DNA of 64,000 bases from Corynebacterium renale (GTDB lineage Bacteria; Actinomycetota; Actinomycetes; Mycobacteriales; Mycobacteriaceae). The translations under genes were made by a program, and so were the position numbers. Every line of letters starts with the position of its first letter. Position 1 is the first letter of the stretch. The notes under the pieces were generated by a model. It ran no database searches. It was not told the origin of the DNA and saw only the letters and a program-made list of their open reading frames with translations. Positions 28,164-37,368 of the stretch are shown one piece after another. Location: the NCBI RefSeq assembly GCF_002563965.1, contig NZ_PDJF01000001.1:1736001-1800000 (forward strand). The letters run 5' to 3'.

Positions 28164-28478
28164 AAATAGTCACTCCTGTCACTGTCATGTACACAGCGGC
28201 TGTTATCTATGGTACTTAATTACAACGTAAATCTTCGCCCCAACATTCCCTCCGTTTTGTGGGCATAGGAGGGTCCGTGCAATGGGCAGGAAAGACTGTC
28301 AGTCTACTGGAATCAGCGTTGACACGAGAAAGCGTATTAGACGATGTTCGGTCTCCACTGGTTCCCGCGCTTGGACGGCCGGCTTCATGTTGTGGATAAC
28401 AATAGCGCGCGCTAGTAGTTTAAACAGGCCGAAAAACTTCTCCTGGTGCTGTGCAGGTAGCGGCTTCACAGTGGAATC
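28164..28478. other. 315-base spacer between divergent genes
   Basis: The space between the PAC2 and DUF4192-like genes holds no gene I can support. A short open frame (28282-28482) shows no family resemblance. A TTGACA at about 28322 could be a -35 for the rightward gene but no matching -10 follows at the right distance. No repeat or hairpin stands out. Confidence 0.5.
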
Positions 28479-29621
28479 ATGACATATTCACTAGGACGCC
28501 TCATGCATGGCGGAGAAGAGCACACTGTATTACAACAACACAGCGCTGGAGCACGTGGAGCTGACCGGACGGAGCATTCGGATCCGGTCACACTGGTTAC
28601 GTCACTCATTGGGGCTTTCGAGACTACGGAGCTTGGCACAGTCATCGTTATGACCTGGCCGAAATCGCAAGATTTAGACGGAGGTTTAGGTAACACACAG
28701 GCGTTCCACCTCTACGCTGGCGGTAACCAAGCATCAGATTCCGCTTTGGGGGTGAAGGAAAGATTTCTCGAACTTACACGCGGCGCATATTGGGCGTGTG
28801 TAGTGCTCTCGGAGTGCCCGGCTACGAATTGGGCGTTACGAGATTTCATTGAGCCGCTCATGGTGATTGAACCCGAAGATGAGCTAAGTTCTACGTGCCG
28901 TGGCATCTGGGCGACTTCCGCACTACGCCCTGGGGAGTGCCTGTGGGCACACCAGTTGATCGCCGGGGCCGGCAATCCGTTGTATCTGGGCAAGCTAGGA
29001 AATGCGTCCCCAGCTGCTGCAGACGCAGGACTGGTAAAGATTTCGCAGGCATTGGTGGATTGCCCTTATGATGTGGCGGCAAGTAGAAAGCGTGCGCATG
29101 ATTTCCGAGACAGCATCGAAACCGAACTAGAGGTAATGGGGTGCAGTAAGGAACTGGAACAGGCTATCGAAGCCTTGGGTAATATCTTCTGTGGGCTGAA
29201 TAAGAACTATGGTGCAGAGACACTGAATGACATCGCCCCAACACCCGAGGATCTTACCCACCTGTTGTATCTCACGCTTGATAACGTACTGCTCAGAGAC
29301 GTAGCACTGAACCTCGCGGTGGCCATGCCTGAATTTGTGATGTGCGTTTACTCCGATGTCGCGACAGCTACGTCAGGACCGGCCTGGGCTAACGCTTTAA
29401 GTATTTGTGCGGTTGCTGCGATAAATATCGGAATGTCGGATTATGCTTACGGACTTTTAGAGGAGGTCCGCCGCACGTACCGGGAGCATTCTTTGAGCTC
29501 GCTACTTCTTTCGCTTATGGAGCAAGGAAGAGAGGACGCAATCGCACGAGCGGTAGAGCACGCATACGCGTTTATATGTGACCAGTACCGAGTGCGCCCA
29601 CGCCTCGACGTACTGATGTAA
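28479..29621 (+). CDS. DUF4192-like hypothetical protein
   Basis: A 380-residue protein of unknown function. Its C-terminal half (TLDNVLLRDVALNLAV, then AWANALSICAVAAINIGMSD and a final helix pair) follows the pattern of actinobacterial DUF4192 proteins, and DPVTLVTSLIGAFETTELG resembles their middle domain. The family's usual N-terminal strand (PxDLLAxVPxLLGFxP) is not present. An in-frame TAG at 28458 prevents a longer start. It occupies the place of a C. glutamicum hypothetical between dtxR-galE and the PAC2 gene. The family assignment is moderate. Confidence 0.65.
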   Translation: MTYSLGRLMHGGEEHTVLQQHSAGARGADRTEHSDPVTLVTSLIGAFETTELGTVIVMTWPKSQDLDGGLGNTQAFHLYAGGNQASDSALGVKERFLELTRGAYWACVVLSECPATNWALRDFIEPLMVIEPEDELSSTCRGIWATSALRPGECLWAHQLIAGAGNPLYLGKLGNASPAAADAGLVKISQALVDCPYDVAASRKRAHDFRDSIETELEVMGCSKELEQAIEALGNIFCGLNKNYGAETLNDIAPTPEDLTHLLYLTLDNVLLRDVALNLAVAMPEFVMCVYSDVATATSGPAWANALSICAVAAINIGMSDYAYGLLEEVRRTYREHSLSSLLLSLMEQGREDAIARAVEHAYAFICDQYRVRPRLDVLM

Positions 29622-29625
29622 GCCT

Positions 29626-29670
29626 CAAAGCCCCAGTGATATCCGTTGTGTGGATATCACTGGGGCTTTG
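29626..29670. terminator. Bidirectional terminator between DUF4192-like gene and dtxR
   Basis: A perfect 19-base stem (CAAAGCCCCAGTGATATCC and its complement) with a seven-base loop lies between convergent genes, one of the longest terminator stems here. Confidence 0.88.
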
Positions 29671-29697
29671 AGCTTTTCGACGGCGCGTTTGCCGCTA

Positions 29698-30384
29698 TTA
29701 GTCGAGAACTTCGACCCTAAGCGCATGACCGAGGCCTTCGTTAAGCTCGATCGTCTTATCTCCACGGATAATCGTGATCAGGCCGTCTTCGTTGTAAATT
29801 TCCACTTCGGTGCCAGGGCGAATGCCGGCATCGTGGAATGCGCGGAATTGGCGGTTGTCCATTTGCAGAATTTCGTTGAGCTGTAGGACCCGTGCCCGTT
29901 TAGTCTCACCCGAAGGTAGATCGATAGGGCGGATGCCCTCGGCTTCCGGTGCAGGTTCTGCGTCGACACCGAGTTCTTCGATACCTGGAATTGGGTTACC
30001 GAAAGGGGAGTGCGTGGGATGGTCCAACACTGCCAAGACGCGGCGTTCGACTTCGTCACTCATGACGTGTTCCCAACGGCACGCTTCATCGTGGACCTTG
30101 TGGATGTCCAACTTGAGTACGTCGGTAAGTAGCCTTTCCGCCAGGCGGTGTTTGCGCATGACCGATGTAGCGCGCTGGCGACCTTCCTCAGTCAGCTGGA
30201 GGCTGCGGTCGGGTAGAACCTTGAGCAGCTCATCGCGTTCCATGCGGGCTACGGTCTGACTGACAGTAGGACCGGACTGCTCAAGACGTTCAACAATCCG
30301 AGCACGGAGAGGAGTGATGCCTTCTTCTTCGAGCTCATAAATAGTTCGTAGGTACATCTCGGTGGTATCTACTAAATCTCTCAC
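29698..30384 (-). CDS. dtxR: Iron-dependent repressor DtxR
   Basis: A 228-residue Fe(II)-activated repressor of siderophore, heme-uptake and other iron genes. The N-terminal helix-turn-helix ([20 protein letters not shown]) is almost identical to that of C. diphtheriae DtxR. All metal ligands are kept: Met10, Cys102, Glu105 and His106 ([11 protein letters not shown]) and His79, Glu83 and His98. A C-terminal SH3-like domain follows residue 150. Convergent with the DUF4192-like gene and downstream of sigB on the same strand. In C. glutamicum and C. diphtheriae galE follows dtxR; here it is absent. Confidence 0.97.
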   Translation of the reverse strand: MRDLVDTTEMYLRTIYELEEEGITPLRARIVERLEQSGPTVSQTVARMERDELLKVLPDRSLQLTEEGRQRATSVMRKHRLAERLLTDVLKLDIHKVHDEACRWEHVMSDEVERRVLAVLDHPTHSPFGNPIPGIEELGVDAEPAPEAEGIRPIDLPSGETKRARVLQLNEILQMDNRQFRAFHDAGIRPGTEVEIYNEDGLITIIRGDKTIELNEGLGHALRVEVLD

Positions 30385-30657
30385 GCCGTGACCTCTTCTT
30401 AAACCTAAATAATCTAATGATGTGGGGATGTTCTCAGTCGCTACGAATACGGTGCTTCCTATGGACGTTTCGCTGGACAGCGGAGTGCCCTTGTCTGCAC
30501 CGGTATTTCGTTATGCGGTTGACTTTACTGAATTTCGTCGCATTTAGCCACATTAACTATTTGGCAACGGTTATGTTGCGAAAACCCTACTCACGTGGCG
30601 TGATAGGAAATGGCAGGATAAGACGCTGTTTTATGAGGGTGAACTTATCGCAGAAGC

Positions 30658-31644
30658 TTACTGCGCGTAATCGCGAAGTTTTTCAGCACGCTGCCCGTCG
30701 CGTAGCTTGCTCATCACTTCGCGCTCAATCTGGCGTACGCGTTCACGCGAGAGCCCGAAGCGACGACCAATCTGGTCGAGCGTGCGAGGGACACCGTCAT
30801 CAAGGCCGTAACGCATCTTGATGACATCCTGTTCGCGTGGCTCCAGCGTTGCGATGACCGACTGGATGTCGGTGTGACGCAGCGAAGCGACGACGGCAGC
30901 TTCGGCATCGGCGGCTTCGGAGTCTTCGATGAAGTCACCTAGGGGAGCTTCCTCATCTGCACCAACGGGCATGTCCAAGCTCACGGGGTCCCGCGACTGG
31001 CGGAGCAGCATCTCAATCCGAGATTCCTCAATCCCGGATTCTTCAGCAAGTTCTTCGTTGGTAGCTTCGCGCCCCAGGGATTGGTAAAGCTCGCGCTTGA
31101 TACGTGAAATCTTATTGACTTGTTCCACAAGGTGGACTGGGAGGCGAATTGTGCGGGACTGGTCTGCCATGCCTCGAGTGATGGCTTGCCGAATCCACCA
31201 GGTGGCGTACGTAGAAAACTTGAAGCCCTTCGCGTAGTCAAACTTTTCCATTGCGCGGATGAGCCCTAAGTTTCCCTCCTGGATCAGGTCCAGCAGTGGC
31301 ATTCCACGACCGGTGTAGCGTTTAGCAAGAGAAACCACAAGGCGGAGGTTAGCTTCTAGGAGATGGCTGCGTGCTTTTTTACCCTGGCGTGCAAGGACTT
31401 TGCAGTCACGCTTCTTGGCGCGTGTGAGATCCTTGGAATGGTGGTTAAGTAGATATTCAGCGTAAAGTCCGACCTCAATGTCCTGTGCCAGTTGGACTTC
31501 TTCTTCCGCATCCAACAGAGCGGTCTTGCCAATTCCGTTCAGATAAACGCGTACGAGGTCGGCTGACGGATTGTCGTTAGTCTGATTCCGGCGGCTGCCC
31601 TTATCAGGTTTCTTCTGTTCTTTTGCGTAAGCGCGGGTGCTCAT
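30658..31644 (-). CDS. sigB: RNA polymerase sigma factor SigB
   Basis: A 328-residue primary-like (group 2) sigma factor used in stress and the transition phase. Region 1.2/2 begins [18 protein letters not shown], the core-binding and -10 recognition part is [22 protein letters not shown] with [17 protein letters not shown], and region 4 ends in the helix [20 protein letters not shown]. The frame is open to 31758, but GGAGG lies five bases before the ATG at 31644. A GGAAC/GTT promoter is upstream. It lies before dtxR, the order sigB-dtxR/ideR kept across corynebacteria and mycobacteria. Confidence 0.96.
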   Translation of the reverse strand: MSTRAYAKEQKKPDKGSRRNQTNDNPSADLVRVYLNGIGKTALLDAEEEVQLAQDIEVGLYAEYLLNHHSKDLTRAKKRDCKVLARQGKKARSHLLEANLRLVVSLAKRYTGRGMPLLDLIQEGNLGLIRAMEKFDYAKGFKFSTYATWWIRQAITRGMADQSRTIRLPVHLVEQVNKISRIKRELYQSLGREATNEELAEESGIEESRIEMLLRQSRDPVSLDMPVGADEEAPLGDFIEDSEAADAEAAVVASLRHTDIQSVIATLEPREQDVIKMRYGLDDGVPRTLDQIGRRFGLSRERVRQIEREVMSKLRDGQRAEKLRDYAQ

Positions 31645-31681
31645 GCGTACCTCCTCGTAAAATCGCCAATCTGTTGTGTAT

Positions 31682-31707
31682 AACGAACGTGATCGGGTTT
31701 TAGTTCC
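31682..31707 (-). promoter_or_regulatory. Stress-type (SigH/ECF) promoter of sigB
   Basis: On the minus strand GGAAC and GTT (in GTTAT) are 17-18 bases apart, about 40 bases before the sigB ATG. This matches the GGAA-GTT consensus of SigH/SigE-type sigma factors, which drive sigB in C. glutamicum and M. tuberculosis. Confidence 0.6.
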
Positions 31708-31786
31708 CGATTGAGAAAAGTCTTCGTTAACCTGGCCTTTTGGGGAGGTGAGCACCAAGGTTGGACCTGGTAAACGGAGGCTTAAG

Positions 31787-32227
31787 CTACGCTTGTGTAT
31801 CCACTAACACGGTGAACGGACCTGCATTGACGGAATGCACGTTCATCATGGCTCCAAACACGCCGGTGCCCACAGACAAGCCCCGCGCTGTGAGATCGTC
31901 CACGACGGCGTCGAAAAGCGGTTGCGCAACAGATCCTGGCGCAGCATTCGACCAACTCGGGCGGCGTCCCTTTTTAGTTTCCCCTTGGAGGGTGAACTGG
32001 CTGACTACAATCACGGGAGCGTCGCAGTCCGTCACGGATTTTTCACCGTCAAGCACACGCAGCTCCGCAATTTTACGGGCCATGGTCTTGGCATCTTCTT
32101 CAGTATCGTCGTGTCCAACACCCACAAGTGCGAGGATTCCTCCCGTATCTGGAGCCTCGAATGCAGCGACGATTTTTCCTTCCACTTCGACATGCGCAGT
32201 GGTAACGCGAGTAAGTACGGCCTTCAC
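31787..32227 (-). CDS. dtd: D-aminoacyl-tRNA deacylase
   Basis: A 146-residue cytosolic editing enzyme that removes D-amino acids (and glycine from tRNA-Ala) attached to tRNA. Length is normal for Dtd. The two defining motifs are present: VVSQFTL (SQxxL) near residues 75-81 and NAGPFTV (the cross-subunit GP motif) near the C-terminus. It opens [18 protein letters not shown] as usual. It follows the methyltransferase gene by about 30 bases on the same strand, suggesting one operon. Confidence 0.93.
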   Translation of the reverse strand: MKAVLTRVTTAHVEVEGKIVAAFEAPDTGGILALVGVGHDDTEEDAKTMARKIAELRVLDGEKSVTDCDAPVIVVSQFTLQGETKKGRRPSWSNAAPGSVAQPLFDAVVDDLTARGLSVGTGVFGAMMNVHSVNAGPFTVLVDTQA

Positions 32228-32257
32228 TGGGCTTCCTCCCTACAAAAGACGGGCTGT

Positions 32258-33805
32258 TTAAACGATTTCCACCAGGTCCGCCGGCAGCACTATGCCGTGT
32301 CGGATGAGGTCAACAATCGCGGCGACACAGTCTGCGGTAATCGCCGCTGCATCAAGGCCTTGCGCCGCGGCGTAAAGCTCTATGACATCCTCAAGATTCA
32401 AACCTTGGGGGTGTAAACCAGCAACGATTGCCTGGAGATGATTGTCGATTTCGTGGTTGAACAAGGGCCCGTCTAAGCGGGAAATACGCGTAACGCTTGG
32501 AGCGAAACCCAGGCCAGTATCCGTATCAGTGACCGACACTGCATCGACGGCTACCGTCGGTCGCACGCACAACTGGGATGAGAGAATATCAGCGCTGGTT
32601 CGTTGGCGCAGCCACCCGGCGCGCTTAAAGTATTCTGCGAATTCAGGGCCCAACGGGTCAGTGAAGGGTTGCGCGAGTTCTTCAGCAACAACCTCGGTAG
32701 GTTGTTGACCTATGGCCTCGAGGCCGATCCACCCAAAACCAATCCCCGTCACATCGTGCTCAGCAAAGAAGTCGAGCCAATCACGAGTTCGTTGCTTACC
32801 CAGGTCCGAGCGAGGATCAATGGATTCATCACGGAGCCAGGTAGACACATACATCTCAGGGTCTGCCACATCTCGTTGGAGAACCCAGGCAGCCACACCC
32901 GTAAGCGGAAGCCACCGAGCAACACGTTGCTGCCACGTTTCGCCGGCAACGTGCGCCCATGCTCCTAGGAGAAATGCCTGACCGCCCGGGGCGAGATGCT
33001 TGGCAGCCCCGCGGACTGTGGCTTCTGTGGCACCATCAAGACCTAATCCGGAATCGCGGTACACGTGTCCAACCGCCGCCGGACCCACCACAAACGGGGG
33101 ATTTGCCACGATGCGTTCGAAACTTCGCCCTGAAACCGGCTCGAACCACGATCCTTCAAGGACCTCATAATTCGATCGCCCTGAGGCGGCCAACGTGGCG
33201 CCAGCAAGTCTGAGCGCCCGGCGATGAATATCGGTTGCAGTGACTGTACCCGCATAAGGGAGTTGTCCGAGAGTTTGGATTCCGGACCCACACCCTAGAT
33301 CAAGGACTGAGGACACAGGCGTCCGGGGAACGGCTTGAAGGAGCGATAGGCTGGCTGCGCCTACACCCAGAACATGATCCTTACCAGGCACATGATTTTT
33401 CATGGAAGCATCGAAATCGGCGAAAACGTAATTCACTTCTCCGTCGATGGTCCGGGGCCGTATCTCCACAGCGGCAGTTGCACGGCCCCCGCGGATCACC
33501 AGTAGGTCTTCAGAAACCAGTTCTGCTACAAGATCCCCGCCAAGAAGCTTTTCGACGTCGCCGCACAGCACTTCTTCGCCCATCACAAAAAGCCGCGTGA
33601 GCACTGACACTGGCCAATGTGACGATTCTGGAGTGATAAAACTGAGCGCGCGTGACACGGCGCCAGGCTCACCGCGATACAACGCCGCATACGCAGCAGG
33701 TCCCAACGCGCCCGCAATACCATCTTCACCGAACCCGAGATCACGGAAAGCCTCTCCGAGACGAGACGCAACTGATGCCAAAGGAGAATCTTCGTACTGG
33801 CCCAT
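32258..33805 (-). CDS. SAM-dependent methyltransferase (HemK/RsmC-like NPPF type)
   Basis: A 515-residue protein. After an N-terminal domain of about 150 residues lies a class I methyltransferase core with the SAM motif VLDLGCGSG (residues 169-177), an acidic ATDIHRRAL loop, and the catalytic NPPF at 236-239, which points to methylation of a nitrogen in nucleic acid or glutamine. A long C-terminal extension (about 300-515) is typical of the actinobacterial DUF7059/DUF7782 family. The target is unknown. The ATG at 33805 is preferred over the TTG directly before it. It follows the DUF3099 gene with a few bases between. Confidence 0.85.
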   Translation of the reverse strand: MGQYEDSPLASVASRLGEAFRDLGFGEDGIAGALGPAAYAALYRGEPGAVSRALSFITPESSHWPVSVLTRLFVMGEEVLCGDVEKLLGGDLVAELVSEDLLVIRGGRATAAVEIRPRTIDGEVNYVFADFDASMKNHVPGKDHVLGVGAASLSLLQAVPRTPVSSVLDLGCGSGIQTLGQLPYAGTVTATDIHRRALRLAGATLAASGRSNYEVLEGSWFEPVSGRSFERIVANPPFVVGPAAVGHVYRDSGLGLDGATEATVRGAAKHLAPGGQAFLLGAWAHVAGETWQQRVARWLPLTGVAAWVLQRDVADPEMYVSTWLRDESIDPRSDLGKQRTRDWLDFFAEHDVTGIGFGWIGLEAIGQQPTEVVAEELAQPFTDPLGPEFAEYFKRAGWLRQRTSADILSSQLCVRPTVAVDAVSVTDTDTGLGFAPSVTRISRLDGPLFNHEIDNHLQAIVAGLHPQGLNLEDVIELYAAAQGLDAAAITADCVAAIVDLIRHGIVLPADLVEIV

Positions 33806-33809
33806 CAAC

Positions 33810-34340
33810 CTATCTTTCTGCAGGAGGTTCGCTTTCGGTGATGTCTACTATCTCATGAGGAGTACTCCCCAACGCGGCGGGCCCCGTAACCCCCGAATCA
33901 GGGAGCGCAGTCCCAGCAGCGGATTCCAGGTGTGCTTGTGCCACAGCCTCCCGGTAAGCAGCAGGCTTGTAGATATTACGCTCACGCTTATCCACCGGCT
34001 CGCCTTTACCGTTTGCAATAACTACAGCAATACCGGGCAGCGGTATAGAAATAACCGCTAGTACTAGCGCTAAAATCCACCAACCCCATACCCAATACAC
34101 TGCAACCGCAGCAACCAAAAGGGGAAGACGCACAAGCTGAAGGACTCCGTACACTCGTTCCCGATGAAGACGATCTTGATACGAACTCTTCTTTGCATCG
34201 GTAATCAGCTCAGACGCGCGTGCAAAACGACGGGATTTGTCCGCAGTCCCAGAAATATCTACGGGGCTATATTCATCGGAAGAACGCTGGTCCCCAGAAT
34301 GTGCGGAGCCAGGCTTCGCATTCCCGTCGTCAAGCTGCAT
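33810..34340 (-). CDS. DUF3099 membrane protein
   Basis: A 176-residue actinobacterial protein. Residues 1-40 are acidic and disordered, the DUF3099 part starts LITDAKKSSYQDRLHRERVYG, two hydrophobic helices follow (LPLLVAAVAVYWVWGWW and ILALVLAVISIPLPGIAV), and the tail is soluble. Function unknown. It starts the leftward group DUF3099-methyltransferase-dtd and is divergent from the DUF3039 gene. Confidence 0.85.
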   Translation of the reverse strand: MQLDDGNAKPGSAHSGDQRSSDEYSPVDISGTADKSRRFARASELITDAKKSSYQDRLHRERVYGVLQLVRLPLLVAAVAVYWVWGWWILALVLAVISIPLPGIAVVIANGKGEPVDKRERNIYKPAAYREAVAQAHLESAAGTALPDSGVTGPAALGSTPHEIVDITESEPPAER

Positions 34341-34400
34341 AGTGCTTAACCATATACCCTTCCATGCGGAGGAGCAGCCCCGTGGGGCATGATGGAGAAC

Positions 34401-34640
34401 GTGACTAGCTCAACTCAAACAATTACACGTCCAGATACTCGGGAATCGACCACTACAGGCGATGACACCCCCAAGTTTTTCCATTACGTCAAGAAAGACC
34501 AGATCGTCGAATCCGCCATCGGAGGAAAGCGGGTCGTAGCACTCTGCGGCGAAACCTTCCCCGTACGGAAACAAGCAAAACCCGGCTCGCCCGTGTGCCC
34601 AAAGTGCGAGCAGATTTATAAAACCTTACGTCGCAAGTAG
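34401..34640 (+). CDS. DUF3039 zinc-finger-like small protein
   Basis: A 79-residue conserved actinobacterial protein (Rv2708c-like). The motif DDTPKFFHYVKK is family-typical, and three cysteines (ALCGETFPV and PVCPKCEQIYK) could bind zinc. I take the GTG at 34401, which has GGAG four bases upstream; the ATGs at 34389 and 34392 are alternatives. It is divergent from the DUF3099 gene and precedes the helicase gene, a pairing kept in related genomes. Function unknown. Confidence 0.85.
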   Translation: MTSSTQTITRPDTRESTTTGDDTPKFFHYVKKDQIVESAIGGKRVVALCGETFPVRKQAKPGSPVCPKCEQIYKTLRRK

Positions 34641-34733
34641 CCGCTTGGCGCGCGCCGGGCAGTAAATGGGAGCACCTGCGAGAATCCCACGCCCAGGCGC
34701 AGAAGGCTTATACTCGATACTTCGATACCACCC

Positions 34734-34761
34734 GGGCCCGCGGATATTTCTGGGGCCCTTT
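34734..34761 (+). terminator. Weak terminator after DUF3039 gene
   Basis: Two GGGCCC blocks pair around a 13-base loop and are followed by TTTC. The stem is short, so this is tentative. Confidence 0.35.
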
Positions 34762-34811
34762 CGAATTACGGTGGCAGTTACCGCAAAAAGACTAAGGGGA
34801 CACTACAGACG

Positions 34812-36533
34812 GTGAGTGCACGCATTAAAGGGCAGCTGCGTACGTGGCAGTCGAAAGCTTTAACCAAGTACCTGCTGAGCAGGCCTAAGGACTTCCTTGC
34901 GGTGGCCACTCCAGGTGCTGGTAAAACAACGTTTGCGCTGCGCGTAGCAACCGAGTTGTTAGATAATCGCACGGTAGACCGCGTCATAGTGGTGGTCCCT
35001 ACCGAACACTTGAAAAAACAGTGGGCGGCCTCGGCTGCGAGGGTGGGAATCTCCTTAGACCCAGATTTTTCTAACGCGGACAAGATTAATCCCACTTACG
35101 ACGGTGTCGTGGTGACGTACGCCCAGGTCTCCCTGCACCCGTTCAAGCATTATTCCATTTCCACCGCGAAGCGTACCCTTGTAATTCTTGACGAGATCCA
35201 CCACGGTGGCGACGCCAAGAGCTGGGGCGATGGCATCCGAGAAGCCTACGCTGACGCCGAACGCCGGCTTTCCCTGACCGGTACGCCATTCCGCTCGGAC
35301 GACGCCCAAATCCCCTTCGTTACGTACGAGGAGGACGGAGAGGGGCACCTGGTAAGCAAAGCTGACCACACGTACGGGTACGCTGATGCTCTTGCCGACG
35401 GTGTTGTGCGGCCAGTCGTATTCCTTGCGTATTCTGGTGAAGCGCGCTGGAAGGACAGTGCAGGGGAGGAGTACGCGGCACGTCTCGGTGAACCGCTCAA
35501 CGCAGAACAAACCGCCAGAGCATGGCGGACGGCACTCGACCCACATGGCGATTGGATGCCCGCAGTTCTCCGCGCGGCACAAACGCGACTGGAACAAATG
35601 CGTACCCACGTACCCGATGCGGGCGGGTTGGTCATTGCATCAGACACCACTACAGCCCGCGCCTACGCGGCACTCTTGGAAAAGATCTCTTCTACTCCCG
35701 TGACCGTAGTGCTGTCCGACGAGCCGGGGTCCTCGAAGCGGATCGACGAATTCTCTGCTTCTCGCGACGAGTGGATGGTCGCGGTACGCATGGTCTCTGA
35801 AGGTGTTGACGTTCCGCGTCTATCGGTAGGAGTTTACGCGACGTCCGCTTCTACGCCACTCTTTTTTGCACAGGCCATTGGTCGTTTCGTTCGGTCGCGA
35901 GTACCGGGGGAGACCGCTTCTGTTTTCCTCCCGTCAGTTCCCGTACTTCTGGACTTGGCTGCGAAGCTCGAGAAATCCCGCGACCACGTGCTCGGCAAGC
36001 CACACCGCCCCCAAGATGGACTTGACGACGACCTCCTTGCCGATGCGAACCGGGAGAAAACCGAGCCTGACGAGAAAAACACCTACGAGTCACTCGGTGC
36101 CGATGCGGAACTCGACTCCCTAATCTATGAAGGATCGACCTACGGTACTGCAACTATTGCCGGTTCCCAGGAGGAGGCCGATTACCTAGGCCTTCCTGGC
36201 CTCTTGGACGCTGAGCAGATGAGGACGCTGCTCAAACAGCGTGAAAAAGAACAACTCGATGCGCGCACGGCTGAGGCTGAGGAACGCAAGCGCAAAGAAG
36301 AGGCCGCGCGCAACGCTGAAGGAACCCAAAAGGCTCGTGAGAGAGTCTCCTCAGAGGAACTGCCAGAGTTGAGAAAGCAGCTGAATGCTTTGGTTTCCAT
36401 CACAGCCGCACGCACTGGGCGCGCGCATGGCGCAATTCATAATGAGGTGCGTCGTGCCTGTGGGGGACCTCCGACTGCTCTTTGCTCGCCTGAACAGATT
36501 CGTGAACGCATAGCTTACTTGCGCAAATGGTGA
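34812..36533 (+). CDS. DEAD/DEAH-box helicase family protein
   Basis: A 573-residue superfamily 2 helicase. Walker A is TPGAGKTTFALRVA (near residue 33), the DEIH box is in LVILDEIHHGGDAKSW, motif III is LSLTGTPFRSDD, and motif VI is AQAIGRFVRSRVPGE. The last 120 residues form a Glu/Lys/Arg-rich coiled coil followed by a small domain (ITAARTGRAHGAIHNEVRRA). The build resembles type I/III restriction-like translocases, but no nuclease or methylase gene is nearby, and the family is common in actinobacterial core genomes. GTG start; GGGGA lies 11 bases upstream. Confidence 0.88.
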   Translation: MSARIKGQLRTWQSKALTKYLLSRPKDFLAVATPGAGKTTFALRVATELLDNRTVDRVIVVVPTEHLKKQWAASAARVGISLDPDFSNADKINPTYDGVVVTYAQVSLHPFKHYSISTAKRTLVILDEIHHGGDAKSWGDGIREAYADAERRLSLTGTPFRSDDAQIPFVTYEEDGEGHLVSKADHTYGYADALADGVVRPVVFLAYSGEARWKDSAGEEYAARLGEPLNAEQTARAWRTALDPHGDWMPAVLRAAQTRLEQMRTHVPDAGGLVIASDTTTARAYAALLEKISSTPVTVVLSDEPGSSKRIDEFSASRDEWMVAVRMVSEGVDVPRLSVGVYATSASTPLFFAQAIGRFVRSRVPGETASVFLPSVPVLLDLAAKLEKSRDHVLGKPHRPQDGLDDDLLADANREKTEPDEKNTYESLGADAELDSLIYEGSTYGTATIAGSQEEADYLGLPGLLDAEQMRTLLKQREKEQLDARTAEAEERKRKEEAARNAEGTQKARERVSSEELPELRKQLNALVSITAARTGRAHGAIHNEVRRACGGPPTALCSPEQIRERIAYLRKW

Positions 36534-36616
36534 CTCCGGCGATTCGGAAATCTTCGGCAACGAAAGGGCAGCCTGTAGACAGCAGTATGGGCGGTCCGTA
36601 TCATGGGTGCAGTGAG

Positions 36617-36642
36617 CCCTCGCCACTTGCGTGAAGCGAGGG
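36617..36642. promoter_or_regulatory. Hairpin before the DUF4190 gene
   Basis: CCCTCGC and GCGAGGG pair around a 12-base loop, ending 24 bases before the TTG start. It may be a leader hairpin or the terminator of the helicase gene. Confidence 0.4.
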
Positions 36643-36666
36643 GGAAGTGATGTAGGAAGGTGCACC

Positions 36667-37341
36667 TTGACGAACCCATTTAATAACCCCAACGAAGAAG
36701 GTAACACTAATCCTTTTAACGGAGCCAACGAAGCTAACCACACGAATCCATTTGCTTCGGCGGATGACCGGAATGACGCAGCATCTGGTCACGGTAACGC
36801 CCAAGCAGAAAACAAAGAAACTACCTCAGGCGCGTACCCGGACTTTCCTCAGTACCCAGGTTCTACCCCTACTTCACCTCAGGGCGCAGATGGAGGCGCA
36901 CAGCCTGCCTACCAGCCTTATGGGGCAATCCCAGACCAAGCTCCTGTGGCTGCTGGCGGATGGGAACTTGCTAATCAGGCTCGGAATAAACTGAGCCCCT
37001 GGTCTCTCGGTTTGGGTATCTTCTCGTTAGTAAGCTCGACAGTTCTTATTATCATCGGAATCGGCCCTTTGCTGGGTATTCTCGCAGGCATCATCGCTGT
37101 GGTTGTGGGGATTGTCGCCTTGGTTAAGGCGAAGAATTTCCAGGGACCTGGCCAACGTAAGGGAATGGCTATTGGCGGTTTGATAACCGGCATTCTCGGT
37201 TTTGTCATCGGTGCCGTGATTATCTTTGGCATGATCGCATTGTTTACCGAGGTTGGCGAAGCCTGCGCCGACCTGTCTGGCGCGGAACAAGAGCAATGTA
37301 TCGCTGACGTCTTTGGGGTGGACGCCGAAACGCTACGCTAG
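36667..37341 (+). CDS. DUF4190-type membrane protein
   Basis: A 224-residue protein. The first 100 residues are repetitive and rich in Asn, Pro and Thr, with three TNPFN/TNPFA repeats (residues 2-6, 15-19 and 26-30), then a Pro/Gln-rich stretch. Two hydrophobic hairpins follow (FSLVSSTVLIIIGIGPLLGI and IGGLITGILGFVIGAVIIFG), which is the DUF4190 layout, and a short tail with two cysteines. I use the TTG at 36667 because AGGAAGG lies six bases before it. Function unknown; similar proteins are abundant in actinobacteria. Confidence 0.75.
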   Translation: MTNPFNNPNEEGNTNPFNGANEANHTNPFASADDRNDAASGHGNAQAENKETTSGAYPDFPQYPGSTPTSPQGADGGAQPAYQPYGAIPDQAPVAAGGWELANQARNKLSPWSLGLGIFSLVSSTVLIIIGIGPLLGILAGIIAVVVGIVALVKAKNFQGPGQRKGMAIGGLITGILGFVIGAVIIFGMIALFTEVGEACADLSGAEQEQCIADVFGVDAETLR

Positions 37342-37368
37342 ACAGTTACACCATCTGGAGCACACGTT

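Noticed and set aside
28282-28482. Short frame before the DUF4192-like gene, perhaps its lost N-terminus
   Set aside because: The translation is Cys/Arg/Ser-rich and does not match the DUF4192 start; frameshift is not supported.
30385-30657. DtxR binding site before dtxR or sigB
   Set aside because: No sequence close to the 19-base TTAGGTTAG-type palindrome is visible in this spacer.
34812-36533. Defence system (restriction-type helicase)
   Set aside because: No nuclease, methylase or specificity gene lies nearby, and the family is part of the actinobacterial core.
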